Source: Slackia heliotrinireducens DSM 20476
GTDB taxonomy: Bacteria; Actinomycetota; Coriobacteriia; Coriobacteriales; Eggerthellaceae
Assembly: GCF_000023885.1 (NCBI RefSeq)
Contig: NC_013165.1
Coordinates: forward strand, 1,922,001-1,986,000
Direction: 5' to 3'
Length of the DNA stretch: 64,000 nt
Shown: piece by piece, positions 17,849 through 26,912 of the stretch
Numbering within the stretch: the first letter of the stretch is position 1
How the letters are laid out: the number at the start of each line of letters is the position of its first letter
The notes under the pieces: model-generated
Database searches by the model: none
Seen by the model: the letters and a program-made list of their open reading frames with translations, nothing else
What the model was told of the DNA's origin: nothing
Position numbers and translations under genes: made by a program

Positions 17849-19006
17849 CTACTCGTAGGCGCCCTGCCCGTCGTCTTCCCACGTGGGCTTAGCATGGGCC
17901 ACAGCTTCGGCCTGGGTGATCTCGCACCCGCCGTTGTCCAGATCGATCAAGGTGTAGCGGTCGTTACCCATGCCGAGCTCTTTCATGTAGCTCAGCTGGC
18001 GCAGGCCGTGGCGGGTCTCGATGCGCTCCACCAAAGCCTTGTGGCTTTCCTCCGGCAGCGCATACACCAGATCGACGCAGGCCTGGTCAAGGGCCAGGAT
18101 GTCCAGCGACGCCAAAATGCCCACGTCCGGCGTAACCACCGGCTGGGCAGCGCGGCCCTCGCAGTCGCAGCTCACAGACATGTTGCGCATCACGTTCACA
18201 TAGGCGATCTTGCCCGCGAAGTAGTCGGCCGTGGCCTTGGTGGACTCGGATATGCGCTCCATCAGCTCCTCTTCGGCGATGGACCACATGTCGCTGGAGC
18301 CTTCGGCGGTGTGAATGGCCTTCTTGCCAATGTGTGCGTCGGCGCAGCCGATGCCGATGTTCTTGTTGGACCCGCCGAAACCGCCCATGGTGTGTCCCTT
18401 GAAATGCGTTAGCGCCAGGAACGAATCATAGTTCAGCAGGTGTTCGCCCACGGTCATTTCGGTAAACCACTTGCCGCCCGCCACAGGCAGCTCGGCCGTG
18501 CCGAACTCGTCCATGATGTCGACGTCCGCAAAGGTCCAACCGTTGGCTTCAATGGTGGCGCGATGCTTTTCGGTGGTGTCGCGGTCGCCTTCGTAATACG
18601 TGTTGGTCTCGACGATGGTGCCGTTGGGCAACCTCTGCTCCATGAGGTTTTTCACCCACGGGCGCGGGATGATGTTGGGGCCGTGCTCCTCGCCTGTGTG
18701 CAGCTTGACGGCAACCTTGCCTTCCAGCACCGAAGCCACGGCGTCATAGGCCTTCATCAGGCCCGCAGCGGTCAGGTCACGAGTGAAGAACACCACGGAC
18801 GATTCGCCCGTACGCTTGTCGAAGGGCACGTAGATGTTTCCGCCGGTTCCAGGCGTAGGCTGTGCGTTGGTCATGGGAGCCTCCTGATTTTCTCCGTCGA
18901 TGGATTCAGCACCTGCTGCAGAGCCCGAACGGTCGGTACAGCCCCATAGCGCAGCCGACGCGACCAGCGCCGATGCTCCGCTCATGAAGGCCCTCCGGGT
19001 AAGCAA
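17849..19006 (-). CDS. DUF362 domain lipoprotein with Tat-like signal
   Basis: 385 residues. The start MLTRRAFMSGASALVASAALWGC combines a twin-arginine signal with a lipobox, so the protein is exported and anchored. The body is DUF362: KLHTGEEHGPNIIPRPWVK, THFKGHTMGGFGGSNKNIGIG and ILALDQACVDLVY are family landmarks. DUF362 proteins are often linked to Fe-S or quinone-related chemistry, but no activity is established. The start codon is TTG, the only in-frame option that keeps the whole signal, with AAGGA about 9 bases upstream; an out-of-frame ATG overlaps it. It is a single-gene unit with its own terminator. Confidence 0.85.
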   Translation of the reverse strand: MLTRRAFMSGASALVASAALWGCTDRSGSAAGAESIDGENQEAPMTNAQPTPGTGGNIYVPFDKRTGESSVVFFTRDLTAAGLMKAYDAVASVLEGKVAVKLHTGEEHGPNIIPRPWVKNLMEQRLPNGTIVETNTYYEGDRDTTEKHRATIEANGWTFADVDIMDEFGTAELPVAGGKWFTEMTVGEHLLNYDSFLALTHFKGHTMGGFGGSNKNIGIGCADAHIGKKAIHTAEGSSDMWSIAEEELMERISESTKATADYFAGKIAYVNVMRNMSVSCDCEGRAAQPVVTPDVGILASLDILALDQACVDLVYALPEESHKALVERIETRHGLRQLSYMKELGMGNDRYTLIDLDNGGCEITQAEAVAHAKPTWEDDGQGAYE

Positions 19007-19356
19007 GGTGCATGTATCCTTTCTCTAAATATAACTGCATTGTATATACGACTGGATACGGAATGCAAATGCCTGGTACGCATGCCCGCCCATTCGCTTG
19101 CGGCATACCAGGCGCCACCCCCGCCGCCAAGCCCGCAGTTGCTCCGTCGGATGCCGAAGCAGACCTTGCCGAGAGGTTTCGTCTGGGCGAAACCCAACTG
19201 CAGCGGCCGAACCGCCAGACGAAACGCCGGCCTCGAGTCGAGCGAGCCAAACTCAGGCTCTGGAGCACGCGCCCAGCACCGTGCCGTCGCGGGCATACGC
19301 ACTCCAAACAAAAAGCCCCGCCGAAGCGGGGCCTTCCACATACGATGCAGGTGCCG
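19007..19356. other. Intergenic region
   Basis: 350 bases between the DUF362 gene and the carrier-protein gene, both leftward. It holds the terminator of the carrier operon at 19315-19332 and the promoter region of the DUF362 gene near 19020-19060, which is AT-rich (TATATACAATGC, ATATTTAG on the minus strand). No gene is seen. Confidence 0.5.
19315..19332 (-). terminator. Terminator of the MBOAT/adenylation/decarboxylase/carrier operon
   Basis: A six-bp GC stem GCCCCG/CGGGGC around CCGAAG, followed on the minus strand by CTTTTTGTTTGG. It lies 24 bases after the carrier-protein stop and closes the five-gene operon. Confidence 0.8.
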
Positions 19357-19602
19357 TTAGTCCTCGTCGGCGAGGCGCTGGATCATGGCGCACAGCGACG
19401 TGGCGCTGTTGAAGTTCGCAGGCACGATCTCCTTGGCGGGAACAGACACGTCGAACTCGTCGTCGATGGCCGATACGATCGCCAAGATATCGAACGAGTC
19501 GATGTAGCGGTCGTCCACCAACGTGGTCACGTTCTCGTAGTCGACGCCCTCCTTTACGTCTTCGAGCATCTCGATGACGTCCTCAAGCGTGATTTCGTCC
19601 AT
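19357..19602 (-). CDS. Carrier protein (DltC/BtrI-like) of a surface-modification operon
   Basis: 81 residues, acidic and four-helical. The phosphopantetheine attachment motif is D35-S36-F37-D38, so the holo-protein carries its substrate as a thioester. It is the last gene of a tight operon, 15 bases after a PLP decarboxylase gene. The presence of one dedicated adenylation enzyme and one carrier points to an aminoacyl rather than a fatty-acyl role, as DltC in D-alanylation or BtrI in butirosin synthesis. The cargo is not known. Confidence 0.88.
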   Translation of the reverse strand: MDEITLEDVIEMLEDVKEGVDYENVTTLVDDRYIDSFDILAIVSAIDDEFDVSVPAKEIVPANFNSATSLCAMIQRLADED

Positions 19603-19617
19603 TGCTGGTCTCCTTTC

Positions 19618-20805
19618 CTACCCAACGGCCAGGCCGTTGAACTGGCTGCTCTCGATAAAGTCGCGGGCAAGCACCACCGAACCGTCCGCCTCGCGCAACA
19701 ACACGCGGGGCAGCCTCCGGCTCAGGAACAGCGACACGCCCTCGGTCACGGCGTAGGCGCCGCACCTTCCGAACGCCAGCACGTCGCCGCGCTGCAGGCT
19801 GTCCAGTTCCACGGCACGTACCAGCACGTCGTTGACGGTGCACAGGCTGCCGCACAGGCACCATTCCGCAACCTCGCTTTCGCGGTCTTCCGCTTCGCGG
19901 GTCAGGTTGACGATCGGCGGCACATGCATGCCCATCATCTGGCCGAAGTACGTGATGTGGTGCATACCACCGTCAAGGATAGCGTAATTCGTGCCCTTGT
20001 TGCTCTTCAGGTCCATAGCCTTCGTAAAATACGTACCGCACGGCGAAGCGAAGAACCGGCCCATCTCGATGGTCAGCTCGGTCTTTGCTGCCAGGGCACG
20101 CAGGTCGTCCGCAATCTCGCGGATGGGCAGCAGGTCGTCGGAGAAGTCGTCATCCATGAAGTAAGGAACACCCAGGCCAGGGCCGTATTCCAGACGTTCA
20201 ACGACGAAATCGTGCTCGTTCGCAAGCTCATCGATCAAGTCGCTCAGCATAGCCATCTCTTTGCGCTGGTGCTTGAGTTTCAAACGCTGGGTGTATACGA
20301 AGTAATGGATGCCGACCAACTTAAGCCCCGGGAACCGGTCGCGGTTGTCCACCAGCCACAGCAGCTCGTCTTTGGACATGCCGAACTGGGAACCCGCGTT
20401 CAGGCGCGGCAGCACGTCGACCACCAGGTTGTGCTCGCGGGCCACCTGGTCGATGTATTCGACATGCAGAAGCGACTCTGCGGTCAGGACGCCTGCGCCG
20501 TACTCGATGGCGTGGGTGATGTCGCAGATCTCCTTGTTGACGCCTGAATACACAATCTGATCAGGGTTGATGTTAGCGCGTTCGCACAGGTCCAGCTCGC
20601 CCGGGCTGCACACCTCGAGCTTCGACGCCACCTGGGCGGCGGCGTTGATGAGCCAGGGATTGGCCTTCATGGCGAAGCACAGGTGCACCTCGGGGCCGAC
20701 GATGGCCTGACATTCGCGCAGACGGTTGCGGAACGCTTCCAGGTCGAACACGTAGGACGGCGTGCCGTAGTCCTGGGCAATCGCACGCAATTCGGAGGTC
20801 TCCAT
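19618..20805 (-). CDS. Fold-type III PLP decarboxylase (LysA/BtrK-like)
   Basis: 395 residues. The alanine-racemase-like barrel carries the PLP lysine in CFAMKANPW (Lys47), then a glycine loop LEYGPGLGVPY and the C-terminal beta domain with CGSLCTVNDVL in place of the decarboxylase GxxCxSxDxL motif. The PLP-side motif usually HxGSQ or HxxxGTQ reads HYFVYTQ, so substrate contacts differ from diaminopimelate decarboxylase. Beside a carrier protein and an adenylation enzyme, the best precedent is BtrK, which decarboxylates glutamate while bound to carrier BtrI. It overlaps the adenylation gene by one base. A biosynthetic lysA role is unlikely in this context but not excluded. Confidence 0.82.
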   Translation of the reverse strand: METSELRAIAQDYGTPSYVFDLEAFRNRLRECQAIVGPEVHLCFAMKANPWLINAAAQVASKLEVCSPGELDLCERANINPDQIVYSGVNKEICDITHAIEYGAGVLTAESLLHVEYIDQVAREHNLVVDVLPRLNAGSQFGMSKDELLWLVDNRDRFPGLKLVGIHYFVYTQRLKLKHQRKEMAMLSDLIDELANEHDFVVERLEYGPGLGVPYFMDDDFSDDLLPIREIADDLRALAAKTELTIEMGRFFASPCGTYFTKAMDLKSNKGTNYAILDGGMHHITYFGQMMGMHVPPIVNLTREAEDRESEVAEWCLCGSLCTVNDVLVRAVELDSLQRGDVLAFGRCGAYAVTEGVSLFLSRRLPRVLLREADGSVVLARDFIESSQFNGLAVG

Positions 20806-22319
20806 CAGTTGGCTCCCTTCATCTGGGCAAGCGCGTTACGGTCTACCTTGCCGTTCTTGGTCATGGGCATCTCGTCAAGCTGGAACACCTTGCTGGGCAC
20901 CATGTACTGCGGCACCACGGCACGCATGCCTTCCAGCAGCTCGTCGGAACCGATGGACCCAGTATAGAACATGAGGATGCGCTTCTTGCGGGCGTTGTAG
21001 ACGCAGCATGCGCGGGTGATGCCATCCAAGGCCTGGGCAGCCGTTTCAATCTCGCCCAGCTCGATGCGCTGCCCCAGATGTTTGATCTGGTGGTCTTTGC
21101 GACCCACGTACATGAGCTCGCCTTCTTCGGTCCACGTCGCGATGTCGCCGGTGCGGTACATCATCTCGATGGTACGGGTGTTCAGCGGGTTCTGCATGAA
21201 AGCCTTGGCCGTGCGTTCGGGAGCGTTGTAGTAGCCCAGCGCCAGGCACGTGCCGCAGACGCAGACTTCGCCCTGCTCGCCGGCCTCGGTCACTTCGCGG
21301 TCGTCCTCATCCAGCAGGAACACCCGCTCGTTGTCGAAAGCCCTGCCGGCGGGAATGGTCTCGTCCTTTGCGTAGTCGCGGTCGACGATATGGTACGTGC
21401 AGTTGCAGGTGACCTCGGTGGGGCCGTACAGGTTCACATACATGGCATGGGGCAGATACTTCTTCCACTTGGCCAGCTGCTTGGGCGGCATGACCTCGCC
21501 GGAGAACAGGACCTTCGAAATGGTTTCGGGGACCTTGTATTCGAATCCGCCCATGATGGACACGAAGCACATGGCGCTCACGGCCCAGGTGCAAACGGTC
21601 ACCCGGCGTTCCACCAGGTAATCCATGAGCAACGCCGGCTGGCTGAAGTACTCGCGGGGGATCAGGTGCACGGTGGCGCCGACGCGCATGCCGCTGTAGA
21701 GGTCCTTGACCGACACGTCGAAGTCGAAAGGAGCCTGGTTGGCAATTTCGTCGTCCTGCGTGAAGCCGAAGGTGTCCGTGAAGCACCCGATGAAGTCGAT
21801 GACCGAACGGTGCGCGACGCACACGCCCTTCGGCGTGCCGGTGCTGCCGCTGGTGAAGTTGACGTAGAGCGGATCGGTGTCCAGCGCCTCGGCGCGCAGG
21901 CGGGCGATGGCCCCGTCATCTGCGACGGCGTCGATGGACGATGCGAGCACAGGCTCATAAGGCGTTTCGGTGAACATCTCCGCCGCATGCTCGGCGTTGC
22001 GGGCATCCGTCAGCACGATGCCCGGTTGCAGCGTATCCAGAATTGAAGCCACACGATTGGCGGGCTGCCGGACGTCGATGACCGAATAGGGGCACCGAGC
22101 ATACGTCGCACCCAACATAAGCGCCAGGCACTCGGTGCTCTTCTCCATATAGAGAGCCACCGGCACATGAGGCTGCACGCGAGAGGCCAACCAGGTGCCG
22201 ATGCGACGCGCCTCAGCTTCCAACTGGGCATACGTCAACGTGGATTCCACATCGCAGACGGCGGGCTTGTCCGGAACGCGCTTCGCCGTCGCTTCCAACC
22301 ATTCAAGAACGTTCTTCAA
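20805..22319 (-). CDS. DltA-like amino-acid adenylation enzyme
   Basis: 504 residues, stand-alone adenylation domain that should activate an amino acid and load it on the adjacent carrier. Core motifs: VNFTSGSTGTPKGV (A3), FDFDVSVKDLY (A4, with the Asp that binds the alpha-amino group), NLYGPTEVTCNCTYH (A5), YRTGDIATW (A7) and NGKVDRNAL (A10 lysine). Overall layout matches D-alanine:carrier ligase DltA. The start codon is TTG, with AAGGAGG 9 bases upstream and overlapping the end of the previous gene region (4-base gap). Substrate could be D-alanine or another amino acid; the decarboxylase next door argues for the latter. Confidence 0.88.
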   Translation of the reverse strand: MKNVLEWLEATAKRVPDKPAVCDVESTLTYAQLEAEARRIGTWLASRVQPHVPVALYMEKSTECLALMLGATYARCPYSVIDVRQPANRVASILDTLQPGIVLTDARNAEHAAEMFTETPYEPVLASSIDAVADDGAIARLRAEALDTDPLYVNFTSGSTGTPKGVCVAHRSVIDFIGCFTDTFGFTQDDEIANQAPFDFDVSVKDLYSGMRVGATVHLIPREYFSQPALLMDYLVERRVTVCTWAVSAMCFVSIMGGFEYKVPETISKVLFSGEVMPPKQLAKWKKYLPHAMYVNLYGPTEVTCNCTYHIVDRDYAKDETIPAGRAFDNERVFLLDEDDREVTEAGEQGEVCVCGTCLALGYYNAPERTAKAFMQNPLNTRTIEMMYRTGDIATWTEEGELMYVGRKDHQIKHLGQRIELGEIETAAQALDGITRACCVYNARKKRILMFYTGSIGSDELLEGMRAVVPQYMVPSKVFQLDEMPMTKNGKVDRNALAQMKGAN

Positions 22320-22323
22320 GGAT

Positions 22324-23670
22324 CTAGGCCTCCTTGTTCACTTTAACCGTGCGGTACCTGTCGTATTCCGCATCGCTTCCCTGGGTACGGACGTTCACGC
22401 AAACCTTGTACTCGCCGGGTTCTTCGGGCGCGAACAGATATGCAGGGTCGTCGGACCAATCGCGAATGACTTCCCATTCGCCCGCCTCGTTTTTAAGCAT
22501 GTACTGGTATTCCAGCTGCGCACTGGCACCCGCCAGAGCCTCCGCCTGCATGGCGAAGCCTTCGTCGTTCTTTTCGGAATGCAGCATGACGAAGTCGACG
22601 CGGGTCGAAACGGCCTTGTACTCTTCAGGCGTGTAGAAGTAACGGCTCACGTCCTCCCCTGCCGCCCGGGCGTTGTAAATCACGCTGAATGCCTTGCTGA
22701 CTTCTTCCGCACCGGTGTGGTTGAGATGCTGGAAGTCAGCGAAGATGTCCGTGCGGTCCAAATCGAGCAGCTCAGGCTTTGCCATGTTCAGATCGTAGAA
22801 CTCGCCGCCATGGGACTCGACCAACGCGCGGACCTGGTCGGACTGTTCGAAATACTTGTCGCCGTACTCGTAGACGTTGAACACAGGAATCGGCGGCATG
22901 ACCACCAGGATGTCGACGCCCCGTTCAACACAGGCATCGCACACGTCCGCCAGTGCGGCCATCTTCTGCTCGTCGAAATCGGCACAATGGTAGTCGTCCT
23001 CATAGGTCTTCGCCGATCCGCAGTTGTAATTCTGAATGTAATCGTAGTTGCCGTAGCCCCGGCCGTAATAGACCCAGTCAGGCTCGAGAGCCACCGCCGC
23101 ATCATAGACCGATGTGCCGTCGGTTTTGCGCTGGATGTTTCCCCACACGTCCGAAGGCGACAGGCCTACGTGGTTGTTGACCCATGGGAACACCCAGTTC
23201 AGCGAGTCGGTAGCCGTATAGCAGCGCTCATGGGTCAGGCACCACAGCGTGTCGTGCAGCGCGTCGGCGGGACGGCCCTTGTTCTTCCAGATCAGATACG
23301 ACCTGGCGGGATCGGGGAACTTCTCGCCGATCAGGCTGCTGTATTCCAGACCGTACACCACGGTGTGCACCTGGCCGTCCTCCAGCAGCACGTCGAGGCC
23401 CAGGTAAGTCTCCTCCAGAAGCTGGCTGGGGGTGGAGGCGTTGTAGGAGTGCACGCCGCAGGCCTCGTCCACCACAGCGGGGTCGAAGGCGCGCTCCGAA
23501 ATGGACGTGCCCGTGAACACCATGTCGACGCCTTCTTCAAGGCGATAGTCGGTCCACATCACTTCGCTCTTCGAACCGTATGGGAACAGTGCGAAGGTGA
23601 TCGCCGCATTCAAGCAGGCCACGAACGCCAGCACGGCGAGGACTGTAAGGACAGGCTTAAAAATTCGCAT
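22324..23670 (-). CDS. Membrane-anchored SGNH-type (DltD-like) protein
   Basis: 448 residues. One N-terminal hydrophobic segment (about 5-28) anchors it with the bulk outside. The SGNH catalytic set appears as VFTGTSISERAF (nucleophile Ser in GTS) and the late DFQHLNHTGAEE block carrying Asp and His. A C-terminal beta domain (about 365-448) resembles the immunoglobulin-like Y_Y_Y fold. DltD proteins work with the MBOAT DltB in surface aminoacylation, and this gene overlaps the MBOAT gene by 14 bases. It probably takes the final transfer or proof-reading step on an extracytoplasmic polymer. Confidence 0.82.
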   Translation of the reverse strand: MRIFKPVLTVLAVLAFVACLNAAITFALFPYGSKSEVMWTDYRLEEGVDMVFTGTSISERAFDPAVVDEACGVHSYNASTPSQLLEETYLGLDVLLEDGQVHTVVYGLEYSSLIGEKFPDPARSYLIWKNKGRPADALHDTLWCLTHERCYTATDSLNWVFPWVNNHVGLSPSDVWGNIQRKTDGTSVYDAAVALEPDWVYYGRGYGNYDYIQNYNCGSAKTYEDDYHCADFDEQKMAALADVCDACVERGVDILVVMPPIPVFNVYEYGDKYFEQSDQVRALVESHGGEFYDLNMAKPELLDLDRTDIFADFQHLNHTGAEEVSKAFSVIYNARAAGEDVSRYFYTPEEYKAVSTRVDFVMLHSEKNDEGFAMQAEALAGASAQLEYQYMLKNEAGEWEVIRDWSDDPAYLFAPEEPGEYKVCVNVRTQGSDAEYDRYRTVKVNKEA

Positions 23671-25234
23671 AGATAAACCCTCCCCCGGCAGGCGCGATAA
23701 CGAATGAGCAGATCACCATGAGCATGCAGAACGCGTAGATGGCGTAGCGCACGACCACAGGCTTCTTGAGCAGCTCACCGGTCACGTCCACGCCGCGCTC
23801 GCGCAGGACGCTCACGATGAACACAATGATGCACCCGATGGCAGATGCGACCAGGCACAGTTTCACATGATGGATATGGAACGTCTGGAACACCGGCCAG
23901 AACTCGCTGGGCGCGAAGTTGAACAACGTGTTGTAGAACCCGGTGAGCACGTCGCCGAACACGAGGATGCGGTCGAAGTACCAGCCTATGTTCACCACGA
24001 TGAAGGTGCGCAGGATGCGCCACAGATGCCAGCCGGCGGACTCCACGTTCACATGGAACTTCGCGATAAGGAACTCCCACAAAGGCGTGGCGAGGTCGGC
24101 CGCCGCAATGACGATGCCGTTGTACAGGCCCCACCAGATGAAGTGGGCGTCGGCGCCGTGCCACAGGCCCACCAGGAAGAACACCAGGATGTTGGCGATG
24201 GACGCCGGAACCGTACGGCCCCAATGGCGGCCCAGGTGGGCGCCGCACCATTTGCCTAGGTTCTGCATTGCGCCGGTCAGCGCAAAGGGATAGAACACGT
24301 AGTCACGCATCCAAGCACCCAGGGTGATGTGCCAGCGGCGCCAGAAGTCGCCCAGTGAGATGGAGAAATACGGCTGGCGGAAGTTCTGCGCCATGTCGAT
24401 ACCGAAAAGCATGGCCACGCCGCGCACCATGTCGATGCCGCCGGAGAAGTCGCCGTACTGCTGGGCGGAATACAGCAGGATGCCGAACAGGATGATGGAG
24501 CCGGGCGTGTCGCCGGTCACGTTGTCCAAACACGCCGCGATGGTGGTGACAAGCAGGTCGGCGACGACATACTTCTTCAGCATGCCGTAGCCGATGAGCA
24601 CCAGCGCGCGCCTGGAGCGTTCCGCGTCGAAGCCGTGGCTCTCGAAGAGCTGGTGGGCCAACGCGTCGAACCTGTTGATGGGGCCCTGGATCAGCTGCGG
24701 GAAGAAGGACACGAACAGCAGGTATTTGGCGAAGTTCCGCTCAGGCTCATACTTGGCGTTGTACGTGTCGATGACGTAGCTCGCCGATTGGAACGTGTAG
24801 AACGACAGGCCCAGCGGCAGCAGCAGGCTGGACGCCAAGAACGAGTCGCCGAACCCCACCGCTGTCAGCAGCGCATTCCAATATTTGATATACGCGAGCA
24901 CCCCGAAGTTGAGGATGAGCGCGGCAAGCAGCACATACCATTTGTAACGGTTGTACTTCGCTTTTACGGCCTTCTTCTCTTTCCGATCCTTAATGGACGC
25001 ACGGGCCTCCTTGGAGCGTTTTTCTATGGCGCCGAACGCCAATCCAACACCCCAGGTGGATGCCGCAGTCAGCAGGATGAAGAAGAAGTTCTGCCACCCC
25101 GTGGCATAATAGAACACCATGCTGGCGGCAAGCAGTACGGTCCACTGATAGGAAGGTTTGGCCCGTCCAAGCGCATAATACGCAACCAGCGCGACGCAGA
25201 GGAACGCCACGAACTGGATCGAATACAGCTGCAT
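23657..25234 (-). CDS. MBOAT family membrane acyltransferase (DltB/AlgI-like)
   Basis: 525 residues with about 11 membrane segments. The MBOAT signatures are present: SFYTFQSASYVIDTY, FPQLIQGPINRF, SLGDFWRRWHITLGAWMRDYV and the catalytic His in GLWHGADAHFIWWG (about 320-335). DltB proteins move the carrier-bound acyl or aminoacyl group across the membrane. The start MQLYSIQF is preferred over an in-frame ATG 21 bases upstream because AAGGGGG lies 7 bases before it. First gene of the five-gene operon, divergent from the DUF697 gene. Confidence 0.9.
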   Translation of the reverse strand: MQLYSIQFVAFLCVALVAYYALGRAKPSYQWTVLLAASMVFYYATGWQNFFFILLTAASTWGVGLAFGAIEKRSKEARASIKDRKEKKAVKAKYNRYKWYVLLAALILNFGVLAYIKYWNALLTAVGFGDSFLASSLLLPLGLSFYTFQSASYVIDTYNAKYEPERNFAKYLLFVSFFPQLIQGPINRFDALAHQLFESHGFDAERSRRALVLIGYGMLKKYVVADLLVTTIAACLDNVTGDTPGSIILFGILLYSAQQYGDFSGGIDMVRGVAMLFGIDMAQNFRQPYFSISLGDFWRRWHITLGAWMRDYVFYPFALTGAMQNLGKWCGAHLGRHWGRTVPASIANILVFFLVGLWHGADAHFIWWGLYNGIVIAAADLATPLWEFLIAKFHVNVESAGWHLWRILRTFIVVNIGWYFDRILVFGDVLTGFYNTLFNFAPSEFWPVFQTFHIHHVKLCLVASAIGCIIVFIVSVLRERGVDVTGELLKKPVVVRYAIYAFCMLMVICSFVIAPAGGGFIYANF

Positions 25235-25580
25235 ACGACGGAAACCCCCTTTCATCTGGCTTAATCAGCATTAGCACAATTTGTTAATAAGCAGAATCCT
25301 GCATACCTGTCGAATTCGATATCCTACCACCGAACCGCCGTTCCATCGGGACACATTCTCAGGCAGAAAGAACTCCCCATTTTTCCAACAATTTATATAT
25401 TGGTGCTGCATGAAACCCTGCGTCGGCGTACCGCTTTCGAAACGCTTTTCCAGCCGTTCAGTCCACGCGCGTTCGACTGATTACCGATTCGTTAACGGAA
25501 CGGGGCGGCACCGTCACGCGGCAGATGCACTGGCGACGCTGCAGGCGTGCTACACTTGCGCTGTACAGAAAGGGGCGCAC
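25235..25580. other. Divergent promoter region of the MBOAT operon and DUF697 gene
   Basis: 346 bases without a supported gene. The left part is AT-rich (CAATTTGTTAATAAGC near 25276) and suits the leftward operon promoter. GCTACACTTGCG about 30 bases ahead of the DUF697 start could be its -10 region. An open frame runs through the right part in phase with the DUF697 gene but has no ribosome site. Confidence 0.45.
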
Positions 25581-26732
25581 ATGAATCCCGAAAACGAACC
25601 CGCCATGGCCGAACCCGACGAGCCGAAGGCCCTGCCTTCCGCAGATACGCCGGCATTGCCGCCTGCGAAAACCGACCCGACTGCACGAAAGGCTCCGGGC
25701 GGTTCGCGGACCACAACCTACATCATCGTCGGCTGCATCGTGGCGCTGCTTGCGTTGACGCTGCTCGGATCGCTCATGAACGTGGGCGACCACCTCTTCA
25801 GGCTGCACCCGATTCTGGGATGGATGTTCTACGCGGTCCTTGCCGTGCTGGTGGCCGTCGGCATCGTCTGGCCCCTGCTCAGCATCGCAAAACGGCCCAT
25901 TTTCTCGCTCTACCAGCTGCGTGACGAGCACGGGCATGCCAAGGCACGGCATTGCCGCATGCTCGTGGACAACCTGAAAGAAAACTGCGACCTGACCGAC
26001 GAGGAGATCGCCCGTCTGGAAGGCTACCTGCAAGACAGCGAGAACGCCGACGACGAGCTCATCAAGTTCTTCGACGAACGCATCGCCCCCGGCATCGACG
26101 ACGAGACCAAACGCGCCGCCACCACGGCGTTCTTCGTGGCGGCCATCTCCCACTCGCCGCTGATCAGCACCGTCACCATGCTTTCGATATGTCTCGACCT
26201 GGTGCGTGCCATCGTGGAGCACTGCGGATTCCGGCCCACCAACCTGGGCCTCGCCAAGCTGTACGGACGCGTCATGCTGAGCGCGCTGGTCATCGGCGGC
26301 ATCGAGGACGCCGACCTGTCCGACATGCTGGGCCAGCTGCTCGGGGGCGGCGGTGCGGCACGGGCCGGCGGATTCGTGCTCGGATCGGCAACCGACGGCC
26401 TGGTCAGCGCCTTCCTCGTGTTCCGCGTGGGCGTCATCACCAAACGCTGGCTCACCTCCGAGGACGGCCCCGCACAGATGCGCACCCTGCGCCGCACCTC
26501 GTACAAGGAGGCCCTGCGCCTCATGCGCGACAGCGACTTCGCCTCCACCGTGGGCGAGACCATGAAGCAGGTCGGATTCAGCATGGGCGACGCCGTCAAG
26601 CAAGCGGGAAGCAACGCCGTACGCGAAGCCAAGGAGGCCGGCAGCAATGCGGCCCACTCCGTAACCGACAAGGTGGCAAGCGCCGCCAGGCACACCGTCG
26701 AGAAGACCAAGGGCATCTTCTCCCGCGGATAG
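25581..26732 (+). CDS. DUF697-type membrane protein
   Basis: 383 residues. A proline/alanine-rich cytoplasmic N-terminus (1-45) is followed by two membrane segments (about 47-68 and 76-97), a long helical part, and a hydrophobic glycine-rich block with LGQLLGGGGAARAGGFVLGSATDG typical of the DUF697/YcjF group. The C-terminal 70 residues are alanine-rich amphipathic helix with repeats (VKQAGSNAVREAKEAGSNAA). Function unknown; such proteins are often linked with GTPase or stress functions. Start chosen for the AAAGGGGCG ribosome site. Single gene, divergent from the MBOAT operon. Confidence 0.7.
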   Translation: MNPENEPAMAEPDEPKALPSADTPALPPAKTDPTARKAPGGSRTTTYIIVGCIVALLALTLLGSLMNVGDHLFRLHPILGWMFYAVLAVLVAVGIVWPLLSIAKRPIFSLYQLRDEHGHAKARHCRMLVDNLKENCDLTDEEIARLEGYLQDSENADDELIKFFDERIAPGIDDETKRAATTAFFVAAISHSPLISTVTMLSICLDLVRAIVEHCGFRPTNLGLAKLYGRVMLSALVIGGIEDADLSDMLGQLLGGGGAARAGGFVLGSATDGLVSAFLVFRVGVITKRWLTSEDGPAQMRTLRRTSYKEALRLMRDSDFASTVGETMKQVGFSMGDAVKQAGSNAVREAKEAGSNAAHSVTDKVASAARHTVEKTKGIFSRG

Positions 26733-26912
26733 TCCGTCATGCGCCGAGGCGATCTGTACGCGAGGGTGACGAATCGGACCATTCGTGCATGTCAACGGCT
26801 TGCCGCTTCATGTTTGTGCATCACTATGCGCATGCATGGAGTACAATAGGACCGTCATATTCCACCATCGCGCCAGACGTGTTGCGGCGCAAAGGTCAAC
26901 AAGGAGGAAGCA

